Assembly: GCA_013339895.1 (NCBI GenBank)
Contig: JABACO010000003.1
Location: forward strand, 11,329,349 to 11,393,348
Origin: Ephydatia muelleri
Lineage: Eukaryota; Porifera; Demospongiae; Spongillida; Spongillidae
DNA: 64,000 nt
Reading direction: 5' to 3'
The position numbers and the translations under genes were made by a program. This document shows positions 15,601 through 24,984 of the stretch, one piece after another. The notes beneath the pieces were generated by a model. The model saw only the letters and a program-made list of their open reading frames with translations. It was not told the DNA's origin and did not search any database. Position 1 is the stretch's first letter. The number at the start of each line of letters is the position of its first letter.

Positions 15601-16945
15601 AGCACAAAGAAACATCCTAGTCAAACATTGCAATGATGCTCCACTATGATAGGATTACAAGGGATCGTGACAGTTGAATCATTAGCTTTGCAGCTGAAAT
15701 ATGCAAAAGTGCCAATACTGATGCAAAACGCTTGGATTTAGGATGCTCATGCATGCCTATAAAAGCTGAGGCCAATATGATCATCATATTTTCTTTTAAT
15801 TCCTGTGTGGTGTTACTTACAGTTATTATGTATATGGTCCATTTTAATTGTGTGAAGAACACTAATACTGTGTGTATTTATAAGTACATAATTTCTGTTC
15901 AATTATATATCAATTTAATGCCACCTTTGTTTCTTAGATGTGAACATTGGTTTTCAGCAAACGCAATACACTATTAATGATCAGATCAATAGCTCTTTGA
16001 AAATATGCATACAGTTGACTGAAGGATCTTTGGAAAGAGATGTGACAGTTAAAGTTGGCACAGAAACAACAAGTAACACCACAGGTACACAAGCAATGAC
16101 ATAAAATGATAACATGAATTAAACTATCTAATCCCTACCCTAGCTATTCCAGGCGAAAACTACTTGCCGTTGCTAGAGAATATAACATTTACATCAAATG
16201 GACATCTCTTGTTGTGCATAAATCTCACCATACTTCCTCATCATAGTTCTTCAGAAAAGACTCTTGCTTTATTCCTAAGCACAGAAGAACGAGCCGTTCA
16301 CCTCACACGTAACACAACACTTGTGAAAATTGATAGTCAATGTGAGTCTACTTAGCTAGTGCATCATACTAGAGCATGCTCATTTGAAATAATAATAATT
16401 CAATCAGAATGAGAAGCATTACTGCATGTACTGTTCATTCAAAGAAAAGCGTTTCTTGTATCAAAAAATATGTACAAATGCAAATCTCTTTGGACAAATA
16501 CTAAGGCTGCAAATTTATGCATGCATGTATATTTTGTTTTAGCCAATGTCTCAGTCCTTCTGACACCACGAGGAACAGTCATTATTGTCACTATCTGGGT
16601 AGTTTTGCTCCCACTGTGCTGTTTATTGTTTATGCTCTGTTGGCTACTTGTTTGCAAGAAAAAAAGAAAATGGAGAAAACGTGATAAGGTTCATCCAGGT
16701 TAGCCCATCATACTTTTTGTTCGAATTTTACTCATCAAATAATATTCTTTCTAGCCATAACAACGCATGATTTGGAACTGGTTTCAGCACATGACAGGAC
16801 AGCAGTTGTATTTGATAACAAATTAATTACTACCCAGACATTGAAGAATGACAGGGCTGCTAAAGCATCCAACGATTCATCAACATCTGTTATTGAGACT
16901 ATTTTCATTTATGGAAGTGACTGTGATTCTGCACAGCTGTACTAA
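163..16945 (+). CDS. Large multi-Calx-beta transmembrane protein (3' part, 31 exons)
   Basis: The 5' end lies outside the window. Exons: 163-381, 460-600, 661-876, 1183-1323, 2768-2983, 3062-3199, 3259-3477, 5272-5421, 6402-6620, 6700-6834, 6884-7123, 7186-7335, 7393-7626, 7805-7957, 8631-8843, 10630-10764, 10824-11063, 11122-11271, 11330-11554, 11866-12018, 12417-12635, 12708-12842, 12899-13138, 13190-13339, 13405-13629, 14330-14473, 14530-14745, 15938-16084, 16144-16341, 16543-16698, 16755-16945. All have AG/GT borders, all introns are phase 1 and every internal exon is a multiple of 3, which supports the model strongly. Domains alternate a 135-153-nt exon (strands with V-x-E-G or V-S-E-E and a Cys) and a 198-240-nt exon (DY/DF-I-G-G, LTF-x-x-GQS, I-I-D-D/N-D, E-N/T-E-T). 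These are Calx-beta hallmarks, some with acidic Ca-binding-type residues. The exon at 16543 encodes a hydrophobic helix (VIIVTIWVVLLPLCCLLFML) followed by KKKRKWRKR, so this is a type-I membrane protein with a ~60-residue tail. It is likely an extracellular adhesion or matrix protein. The lack of an enzymatic or NCX exchanger domain argues against a Na/Ca exchanger. Confidence 0.85.
1324..2767 (+). other. 1.4-kb intron, no gene seen
   Basis: This is intron 4 of the Calx-beta gene. It is AT-rich and contains a short purine run near 2290. No coding exon or intact mobile element was recognised. Confidence 0.6.
3845..3985 (+). repeat. 37-bp intronic minisatellite, about four copies
   Basis: The unit is roughly CCATAAACTGTACATATACC followed by ATGCTGTGTATAAAT, repeated head-to-tail about four times inside the 3478-5271 intron. 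Short reading frames on the minus strand here simply follow the repeat. The rest of this intron shows no gene. Confidence 0.85.
6700..8843 (+). repeat. Six-exon, three-Calx-beta module, copy 1
   Basis: Exons 6700-6834, 6884-7123, 7186-7335, 7393-7626, 7805-7957 and 8631-8843 encode three consecutive Calx-beta domains. Their signatures are V-E-V-Q-M-Q, IDGRDFIGG, YYKVVEG, LGRDYTMQ, I-x-V-T-E-G-V-N and a final exon with S-W-C-V-P-V-Y. The same six signatures recur in the same order in the next block, with nearly identical exon lengths. This is an internal gene duplication. The partial set upstream (5272-5421, 6402-6620) matches positions 5 and 6 of the module. Confidence 0.85.
9060..10450. mobile_element. 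Foldback-like intronic insertion with long imperfect inverted arms
   Basis: The segment 9060-9240 matches the reverse complement of about 10275-10450 in a collinear series of blocks: AGCACTCTATCAT with ATGATAGAGTGCT, ACACCAGTCAA with TTGACTGGTGC, and TGATCTCTAAATT with AAATTTAGAGATCA. The arms are diverged and the centre (about 9.3-10.2 kb) holds a poly-C tract and no recognisable gene. It looks like a non-autonomous element or an inverted duplication in the intron between Calx-beta modules 1 and 2. The exact ends and target duplication were not resolved. Confidence 0.5.
9586..9616 (+). repeat. Poly-C tract (31 C)
   Basis: An uninterrupted C run lies inside the foldback-like insertion. A proline-rich reading frame across it is an artefact of the run. 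Confidence 0.95.
10630..12635 (+). repeat. Six-exon, three-Calx-beta module, copy 2
   Basis: Exons of 135, 240, 150, 225, 153 and 219 nt correspond one-to-one with copy 1 (135, 240, 150, 234, 153, 213 nt). Motifs I-E-I-Q-M-Q, LDGKDYIGG, YYEVVEG, PGRDYTLQ and LQVTEGVN are retained. The 1.8-kb intron that separates it from copy 1 is expanded by an inserted foldback-like sequence and a poly-C tract. Confidence 0.85.
12708..13629 (+). repeat. Three-Calx-beta module, copy 3 (truncated to four exons)
   Basis: Exons of 135, 240, 150 and 225 nt match exons 1-4 of the module (I-E-V-Q-M-Q, IDGKDYIGG, YYEVVEG, PGCDYTLN). The expected fifth and sixth exons are replaced by the divergent pair 14330-14473 and 14530-14745. 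The copy therefore either lost its third domain or joined an older domain at that point. I see no exon-5-type sequence in the 13630-14329 intron. Confidence 0.8.
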
Positions 16946-16949
16946 TAAA
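16944..16949 (+). terminator. Polyadenylation signal overlapping the stop codon
   Basis: AATAAA starts inside the TAA stop of the Calx-beta transmembrane gene. It is the nearest consensus signal, which would make an extremely short 3' UTR. A later signal could be used instead. Confidence 0.4.
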
Positions 16950-19900
16950 TGAACATATCAATAATCTGTCATACTCACTGTACACTATTCTGACCATTAA
17001 TTCGTGCCACTGTGACTTGTATTAACACTTTTATTATGTCTTTTCAAAATTCACTTGATTTAGTGTGCCAATGTTATCATTGTATGTGTCTGACTACACT
17101 GCTGCTACACCGAGCTATGTTTGTGGTGCAGCCTTTATTTCTGTGGTCCCACCACCTCCATGATCTGTCAACATACAAGCCATCTGAACATGAATTGTGA
17201 CCATTTAATGTTTGGAGCTTATTTAGCGTCTGTGTGGGAAAGTTTACTACTATAATCAATGATGGTGCTGTTCGTTCCGTCCACTTCGTGACACCATGTG
17301 ATAGCCTCTGTTCCTAAATGTTTTATCATGCACCCTAATTGGGCAGATGAAATAAGTCTAGAAACCACACGACAATTTAAATGCAAATGTACAGGTATAC
17401 AATCATCCGGCTTAATAGGAAACACAATCATTTGAGCGCATAAGATGCAATCTTGTGCACTTTAGGAGAAAACATAGTTTAGGTAGGGTGCACGAATGAA
17501 TCACCTGTTTGTACAATATTTTTGCAACACAATGTAACTCAAATGTCCAGTCCTCTTCATTCGACTACGCATTTTTTTGTCCAATCGGTCAGCAGTAGCT
17601 TAACAATCATTTTATCACATATTTTGGTCTAATGATGTACATATTTTACATGCACTGACATACCCAAAAATAATTTATACTATTGTTACACAAACGAAAT
17701 GAGTACATTCAAAATAGAAAAGGTTTTGTCAAAGCTATGTAAGCAAGTGTTATTTGAAGTGAAAAAGAAGCAGCTCTTATTTGAGCCCATCTCTTATCTC
17801 CTCATCAGGCAGTATACGGCTCTCTTTCTCTCTCTACTGAATATTATATTTTGCTGTACACTTAAATAGCTCACTGTACGTGTTTCACAACATACGAGAA
17901 TGGACCAATTCAATGAATATGACAGTTGTTTTGAAATGGTTATTTCATCATTACCCCATCACCAATCCCCCATGGCCATCGTGCAGCAATGATGGATTCA
18001 GATATCATCACGGATGAATACTTCACAAACAACATCCTTAATGATGCGTAAATATGTGACATGCCCCCCCCCCCTGACCAACCCTTTATAGCTTGCATAA
18101 TTTTTGAGTTAATCCCTTATCCTGTTTGTTGCTATATCAACACTGGGTATTGACTTATCATCTAATGTACAACATGAGGACTAAGTAAAAGTGGTAACAT
18201 TTTTGACATTTTTATCGAGATATAGGACATTCATATACATGTACATTATTACTTCTTCAGTATGAAAGTACCAAATTCAGGTATGAGGCCATTATGTCAT
18301 AGGATAATTGGAGTGGAGGTGAAGTTTATCTTGGGACTATTCTTATTACCATTAGATTGCTTAGGAATACCTGAACTATGTATGACAATGACTTTTGATA
18401 TTTACAACTGCAGTTAATTACATACCACGGTCATGAACAGAGTCCTTCCTCCAAACTATGAAGCTGATCGTCTAATGACAACGGTGTGAGTGTTTTTTTA
18501 ATGTGCTCAGCATAGATATTTCAACTGGTGCCTGGAATTCACATCAGGTGCAGTTATTAGGCATGAGGTTTTGGCAGCTGCATGGCCTCTGTCCTCTCTC
18601 TCACCATGCTGCTTGCTGCTGAATCATTGCATCATTGTCTTCATTATGTGCCAAAGGTTGTGAAAAATCGCCTATCTGTCACGCTCAATAACTCCACGGT
18701 TTTCCAGCACATACCCATCACCACGGAGTATGCCAGGATTTCATCAGAATCTAAACACAGTCCTTAAAAGGGGGCACATCACTTGCTGTATTAAAAGCAA
18801 ACTTTTAGAGGATACACAAAAGTCTTACTTGTAATTGATGAAAATGTGCGCATTTTGATATTTAAAGTGCCTGCGGAGAGAAATAAAATGTTGTTAACTA
18901 CGCCACTACATCAACAATGTCATTAACAGAAAAGGCATGATAAAAACTAACAATAAGGCAATGGCCCAATTGAGTTTCCTTGATCACTGATATAGTTGAA
19001 AATGAACATACATCTCAAATATGTTATATACCTGTTTGCCGGGAATGGCAAAAAGATCACTGCAGTTTACTCGACCTTCCATACATTCATGGAAACATGG
19101 AACATCACACTACAAAAGTAATGGTTTCAGTAATCCACTGTCCATCTTCAACAACAAGAATTGTTCCTGATGGTTATTGCTTGTTTTGAATGCTTTCATT
19201 TACACTAACTGGTTCACAGGAACATCATCATGAAATTTGCTTACTTGGTTACAACCAAGATTAACAAATGGTAAAAACATACAATACATACATGTGAAAC
19301 TGAAACAGATATTCATTACAATGAATGTGTATATACATCAATAATATTTGCAACCACTTTGAAACAGATGAAGGATATGTTAATGAGTTTGCTGATGATT
19401 TTGTTAGATCGCTAATTTTAATACTAATCCATTATCCCGTATTTGGACTTTAGTTGGTATGTTATTTATATTTTTCTGTGCATGGCATGTCTTATTGCTT
19501 GCATCAATATCATTACAAACTAGAGGTATATTATTTTATTTAACAGTGGTGACATTTTCTCTGCCAAGGTCTCATTTTTTGCATTACCTTCACAAGGGAA
19601 TAGCGTTCTCAAAACTATTGTATAGTGCATGGGACAAAAACTTTATCCCTGGGATGAAATGTTTCTTGTACAGTTGGACAAATAGTTTCAGAGTGGGACA
19701 AAACACTTTTTATCCCTGGGATAAAAAGTTTCTGAAACTTTTCCTCTTAGGATACAACTTTTAGTCCCATGGATAAAAATTATGTAGGACAAAAATTCGC
19801 ATGACAGACCCTAACATATCTGGTGCAGTCTAAATGGCTGTGTATCACATGCAGTCAGAACTACATAACCAAACATTGTAATTGGAGCACCCTGCATCAT

Positions 19901-19980
19901 ACTGTACTATTTTCCACTGAAAAATATTTTGATATTGTATAATTAAAAAGGATGTAATGTATTGATAACTTCGTTCCAGC
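16950..19980. other. Intergenic stretch without recognised genes
   Basis: Only short frames with no domain signature or splice context are present. A motif like GGGACAAAA...TATCCCTGGGATAAAA recurs at about 19628-19780 and forms small inverted pairs. Confidence 0.5.
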
Positions 19981-19986
19981 GAGTTA

Positions 19987-20190
19987 CACTATTGATAAGG
20001 TTATTATCGCAGTTATCGGTAATTTCAGTATGTAGATCTATAATTGAACAAGTAACTAAAAACATTCTCTATGAGAAAGTTGGTGGTGTATAGGATTTGA
20101 AGGCAATGGGGGTGTGAAAGGCAAGGAAAAAAACTTGTTCAATAATTCTTACTGAAAATTACCGTTAAGCTCAAAACCTTATCGATAGTT
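19987..20190. mobile_element. Small inverted-repeat element (MITE candidate)
   Basis: About 40 bp at 19987-20031 (core TTGATAAGGT...ATCGGTAATTTCAGTA) pairs imperfectly with the reverse complement of 20150-20190 (TACTGAAAATTACCG...AAAACCTTATCGATAG). The enclosed sequence is non-coding. No clear target duplication was found. Confidence 0.45.
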
Positions 20191-20789
20191 GACCATACAG
20201 CTAACCTATCTTCTGTATATATTTGTAATGAATGATGCAAGAAATTGGACTTGAAACATGATGTATATATATTTTATGCTACATTTTTATGACTGTAATA
20301 CACTTTGTAAGTTACTGTCTTGCATGATTGTACTGTTAATATATTAAAACTAATGTTAATGTTAATGCTGATTATAGCTCAGACTTCAGATACAAGATTC
20401 ATATATCCTATGTACTGCATGTTTACACATTCCATTTGTACACACTGACACATGATAGGTTCAAACAGTACACACTGTTGGCAAATTCATGTCTAAAATT
20501 CATTCTTATAGGCACCAGCACCTAGAAGCTGTATCAAGTCGAAATTGCAGAATTAAAAAGCTTGGGAACAAAAGACACTGCTTCCATGGCATTGGCTATT
20601 TAAATAATGTTCGTAGTATGAGGTAGTTATAATAGTTATGTAGTAGCTGACCTCCATAGACAAGCTACTTTGTAAGCCACTTGTGTTTCAAGTTAAGGAT
20701 GACTCTACTGTCAATCATGTAGCCAATGAAATGCTGCCAACCCTAGCTCATGATAAGACTTCAGCCTTCTGACTTTCTTCTGTCAACAT

Positions 20790-21715
20790 GAGTGAGTGAG
20801 GGTGGGAGTGTGTGAGTTAGTAAATGTGCGAGTGAAGGAGTCTGTGAATGTGAGCAAGTGAGGGAGTGAGATGTGTAAGCGAGAGGGAGGAAGTGTGTAA
20901 GTGTGTGCGGTAGTTAGTTGTGTGAGGGAGTGAGGGAGTTGAGTGTGTGAGTGTATGAGGAAGTGAGTGAGTGAGTGTGTGCCATGTGAGTGCGTGTGTG
21001 TGTGTGAGGAGTGTAGTGAGTGGGTAATAAGTGAGTGAATGAGTGAGTGAGGGAGTGTGAGTGAGGGAGTGTGTGAGTGAGGGTGTGTGAGTGAGGGAGT
21101 GTGTGAGTGAGGGAGTGTGTGAGTGAGGGTGTGTGAGTGAGGGAGTGGTGAGTGAGGGAGTGTGTGAGTGAGGGAGTGTGTGAGTGAGGGAGTGTGTGAG
21201 TGAGGGAGTGTGTGAGTGAGGGAGTGTGTGAGTGAGGAGTGTGTGAGTGAGGGAGTGTGTGTGTGAGGAAGTGTGTGAGTGAGGGAGTGTGAGTGAGGGA
21301 TTGTATGCATGAATAGTGAGTGAGGGAGTGTGTGAGTGAGGGAGTGTATGCATGAATGAGTGAGTGAGGGAGTGTGAGGAGTATGTGATAAGGGAGTGAG
21401 GTGGTTTGAGTTGTGAGTGAGTGAGTGAGGGAATGTGAGTAGGAATTAGTGTGAGTGATGGGGTGTGTGAGTGTGAGTGAAGGAGTGCTTGAGTTGTGAA
21501 TGTGTGAGGGAGTGTGTGAGAGTGTTATGTGTGAGGAGTGAGAGTGAGGTGTGAGGAGTGTGTAGAGTGTTATGTGTGAGGAGTGAGAGTGAGGTGTGAG
21601 GGAGTGTGTGAGAGTGTTGTTGGTGTGAGGAGTGAGAGTGAGGTGTGAGGGAGTGTGTGAGAGTGTTATGTGTGAGGAGTGAGGTGTGAGGGAGTGTGCG
21701 AGTGTGAAATGTGTA
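20790..21715 (+). repeat. 0.9-kb GTGAGTGAGGGA-type minisatellite
   Basis: The tract is almost entirely G and T with some A. It is built from variants of GTGAGTGAGGGAGTGT, with longer-period units towards the 3' end (GTGTTATGTGTGAGGAGTGA). Ser/Thr/His-rich frames on the minus strand are repeat translations, not genes. Confidence 0.95.
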
Positions 21716-21931
21716 TTGGGTGATTATGCTTGGCTGTAGGTTATCAACAATCTAAACCTGTTCCTTTGCATTTGATACAATTAGTGTCCCCTGTGACGTT
21801 TTTTTTAACCTAATTTAGCACACTGTATAGTGATCAAATACGTGCAGGGTCCATGAATTGGGAAATACTCCCTGTGTCAATAGCATACTATAGTAGTGGT
21901 GAGAGAGCTGAAAAAAATAACAATGAATCTC

Positions 21932-21932
<1 letters not shown>

Positions 21933-21968
<36 letters not shown>
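21933..21968 (+). repeat. Poly-C tract (36 C)
   Basis: A pure C run. A second G-run/C-run pair occurs at 22194-22238, next to a CAGGGGCCGTAGGCG motif at 22135. That motif resembles the termini of the hAT element at 24985. Confidence 0.95.
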
Positions 21969-21969
<1 letters not shown>

Positions 21970-22397
21970 TTCTTTATCTGATCCATTGTTTGGGACTCTC
22001 TTTGGACACATGCATCACTACAGCCAAGGGAGATATGTTTGCTAACATGCAAACGGCTTTTGTTCAACTGAGACCGCGTTGTGTGTATATTGCGAATGCA
22101 TATCAGGCTGGGGACGAGACTAGACCAAAGCATGCAGGGGCCGTAGGCGTAGATAGATCAATAGATGGTGCCAGACTTCATAGGCAGCCAAGGGGGGGGG
22201 GGGGGGCCATGCCCCCCCCCCCTCCCCCCCCCCCCCCCAACTAACCCCTTCAAAACTCAATAAGTGACGCAATACGAGAGACGCTCGTGTTGATTTTGCT
22301 TCTTACCGGCGCGCGTGACATCAACCGCAAAGGCCTTGTTACACAACAGTTTGGCTATACTGTTTATTGGATCACCTCATCGTTTCAAGTCTTAGCA

Positions 22398-22512
22398 ATG
22401 TCGGCAAAAACGAAGTGGAGCAGAGAACAGACAAGCAAAGTTGCAACGTCAATTCATCTCATGCGCACAATCTGTCATATCGAGAAATCGTCCATACATT
22501 GGTGGTCATGTT
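22398..22512 (+). pseudogene. Possible remnant of a Tc1/mariner-type transposase N-terminus
   Basis: The frame from ATG 22398 gives MSAKTKWSREQTSKV. After a frame change, SYREIVHTLVV follows. This order resembles the N-terminal helix-turn-helix of Tc1/mariner transposases (basic start, then a YREIA-like helix). No downstream DDE domain is visible, so at most it is a short decayed fragment. Confidence 0.35.
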
Positions 22513-22842
22513 GCGATTTATTTTCAAATTGAATTTAAACACGTTTAGTATGTACAATACATCGGTCTGATTATAAAATGTACTTTATAAATTGATATCA
22601 TGAACCGTTCTTTAACTAAAATCAAGACAAAAAATTAATTTCTACCGCTGGCACATACATGTAATTTATTTATACATGTACGTCATTGCGCAATGCCAAA
22701 ATTATTCAATAAATATGTAATTGACAATATTATCGTAATGGTGAATAAATGTGCACAATAAGTTAATTCTACTGCTACTGTAATACATGGCGTCTTCATC
22801 GTACATCGGCATTTAAATAGTCATGCAGCTTACACAGGAAAT

Positions 22843-24147
22843 TAGGGTGTGTAACCTTTTTTTAAAATTAAAATCGATTATTTCGACTATGAAAAAAGTC
22901 TAATGGATTTTTCAGGTTTATAGCAACTTGCAAATCGGTTATTAGAAACATACAATCGATTTTGGCGATTAATGCATTATTAATTTGCCAGCGATTACCT
23001 ATGTTTTTGAGGTTTTTCCGATTTTAATATTGGCACTTAAATCATAGTTACTCAGTCCAGTTTTTGTGGATGCCATTCATTTTAGTTTATAGGGAAAATG
23101 TACGTTTAGCCGACATAATTTAAAATTAGTAACAAAATCGCTGTAGGCATACGTTGCGCGAGAGTCAATCGAAAATAACATCTCATTAAATCTACGACAA
23201 TGAAATTTAAAAGGCATTACGCACTATTGTATGCCTCAACCAGAGATTATATATAGATTATCTCTGCCAATAATCATTGGCCTCTTGCCTTACAATAATG
23301 TCAACTTGAAATTATTAAAAAAACACGTGCCCACCCCCCTTGCATTTTTCAAGCAGCATGCTCCCGAAGAATTCGAAAAAGTGGCAAGAAGCAGAACCAT
23401 AAAGCCTGTGAAACCACATGGCAAACCTGGTGGAATTCAGCGAACGCCGCTTCACGCATGCGAGAAAGCCGCCAACCAGACTTGTACGATATCATCGCCG
23501 AACGTCAGGAAAAGGGTGTGCCTAAGTATTTGATGCGCTGGAAAGGATTCGGGCCTGATGATAACACCTGGGAACCAATAGAACACTTAGCTGGTGCAGA
23601 GGACTACATAGCGCGTTTCGTTGAGGAAATTGTAGCCCTTATGAACTGTTTAGTGTTTATTTGCTTGTATCAACACTTATTTTACATGTATGTAATAATA
23701 CACACTGCAGATGGAAAGGTCTAACGTGAGCTTGCGAACATCTCCTATATGCCACCAAAAAGTTCTGATCGAGCTATTGTGCCATGCCCCTACACCCATG
23801 CTTGTATGAAAACATGCACAGGGGCGGTATTTTGAAAGAAGGGCAGTGTTGATTAGTTTGCATGGTTACCATTGATTACGTCAACACTGATTTTAAACCG
23901 GCCATTATAATTAGTAAACTATTGCCGTCTATCTGGGATAAGCGAAGGGCGTATAAAACGATTTCTGACAGATTTTCTGCACATGAAAGAAACGAATATC
24001 GATTAGTCGCGACTAAGAAAAACAGAATCGACTAAAGGAAAGTCTGAAATCAATCGGTCATCTGCTATTCTGCTAAATGCATAGTCGACCGAATAGGTAA
24101 TCGCGAATAATTAACCTACAAAACCTGAAAATCGGTTACACACCCTA
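22843..24147 (+). mobile_element. Non-autonomous hAT-type element A (1305 bp) with 8-bp target duplication
   Basis: Perfect 14-bp terminal inverted repeats TAGGGTGTGTAACC (22843-22856) and GGTTACACACCCTA (24134-24147) are flanked by CAGGAAAT at 22835-22842 and 24148-24155. An exact 8-bp duplication is typical of hAT elements. ATCGATT/AATCGGTT motifs lie next to the ends. The interior carries a chromodomain reading frame and no transposase. Confidence 0.9.
23458..23832 (+). CDS. Chromodomain reading frame inside hAT element A
   Basis: From ATG 23458 the frame reads a chromodomain: LYDIIAERQEKG, then YLMRWKGFGPDDNTWEP and EDYIARFVEE. The Y...W...W aromatic-cage pattern expected for methyl-lysine readers is present. 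A GT at 23629 (GAGGAAATT|GTAGCC) and an AG at 23710 would form an ~80-nt intron joining a short tail that ends at about 23810. The unspliced frame instead stops at 23724. The open frame may begin further upstream, from 23231 in another frame. The domain could be captured host DNA, a former Ty3 chromointegrase tail, or an element-encoded targeting factor. Confidence 0.5.
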
Positions 24148-24984
24148 CAGGAAATTTAAGTTGATTCGTTAGCACTTTCCAGTACAGAACGACCTACGTA
24201 GGCTTGAGCCTTAAATATCGTTCAATCTTTGTCTGCATGTGTCATGTGGCTAGAGCGTCAGTAACAATACAAGTATAGCGCTCAAATTTAACTATACTTA
24301 CGTGAAGGTTTGTAACAGAAAGCTTTATATCTACACATCGGAGCGCTGAGCAGTCTACCACTAGGCCAAAGAGCCTCTGCATCAGGTCCAAAGCACACTC
24401 CACCCCCTCCCATGTTATGGCATCAGGACTAGTGCTTGCTGGCATCGCCGCATCAGGCCCATGTCATCTCCACCAAAACACGTCTCTGCACACAATGTGT
24501 GGTTTGTATATAGGGGCTACATGTATTCTATGTGCTTTAAAAACATACACAATTTGCTCTCTTAGAACTGCTATAGCTAGTAGATCCATATACAACATGT
24601 ACACCAGGCCGCCTAACATCAGATTAGACTAGGGTGTGTAACCTCCCCTGCATAATGAAAATCGATTTTTCCGAATACTTTTAAAACACTAATCGATTTT
24701 TCAGGTTTTTGTGGATCTGAAAATCGATTTTTCCGAATAGTTTAAAAAACAAAATCGAATAGGTTTTGCCAAATTTCGAATACCTAGGTTATTCAGGTTA
24801 TGGTGCTTGTGGAGCACGATAATTTATGTCTGCACAGAAATACACATGGTCTTGCACCAAACTAGAGCTATGCATGTCAGTTGAAAACACAGAGACACAA
24901 AGGTCTACAGTAGCGTGTGTTTAACATTTAGAGTTTAATAAATTGTATGTCTTTACCAGGTACTTGTACATATCAATAGTAATG

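Noticed and set aside
163..16945. Na/Ca exchanger assignment for the Calx-beta gene
   Set aside because: Exchangers have two Calx-beta domains between multi-helix ion-transport regions. This protein has at least 14 such domains and one terminal helix.
20783..21353. Long Ser/Thr/His-rich reading frames on the minus strand
   Set aside because: They are translations of the GT-rich minisatellite in more than one frame, with no domain or splice context.
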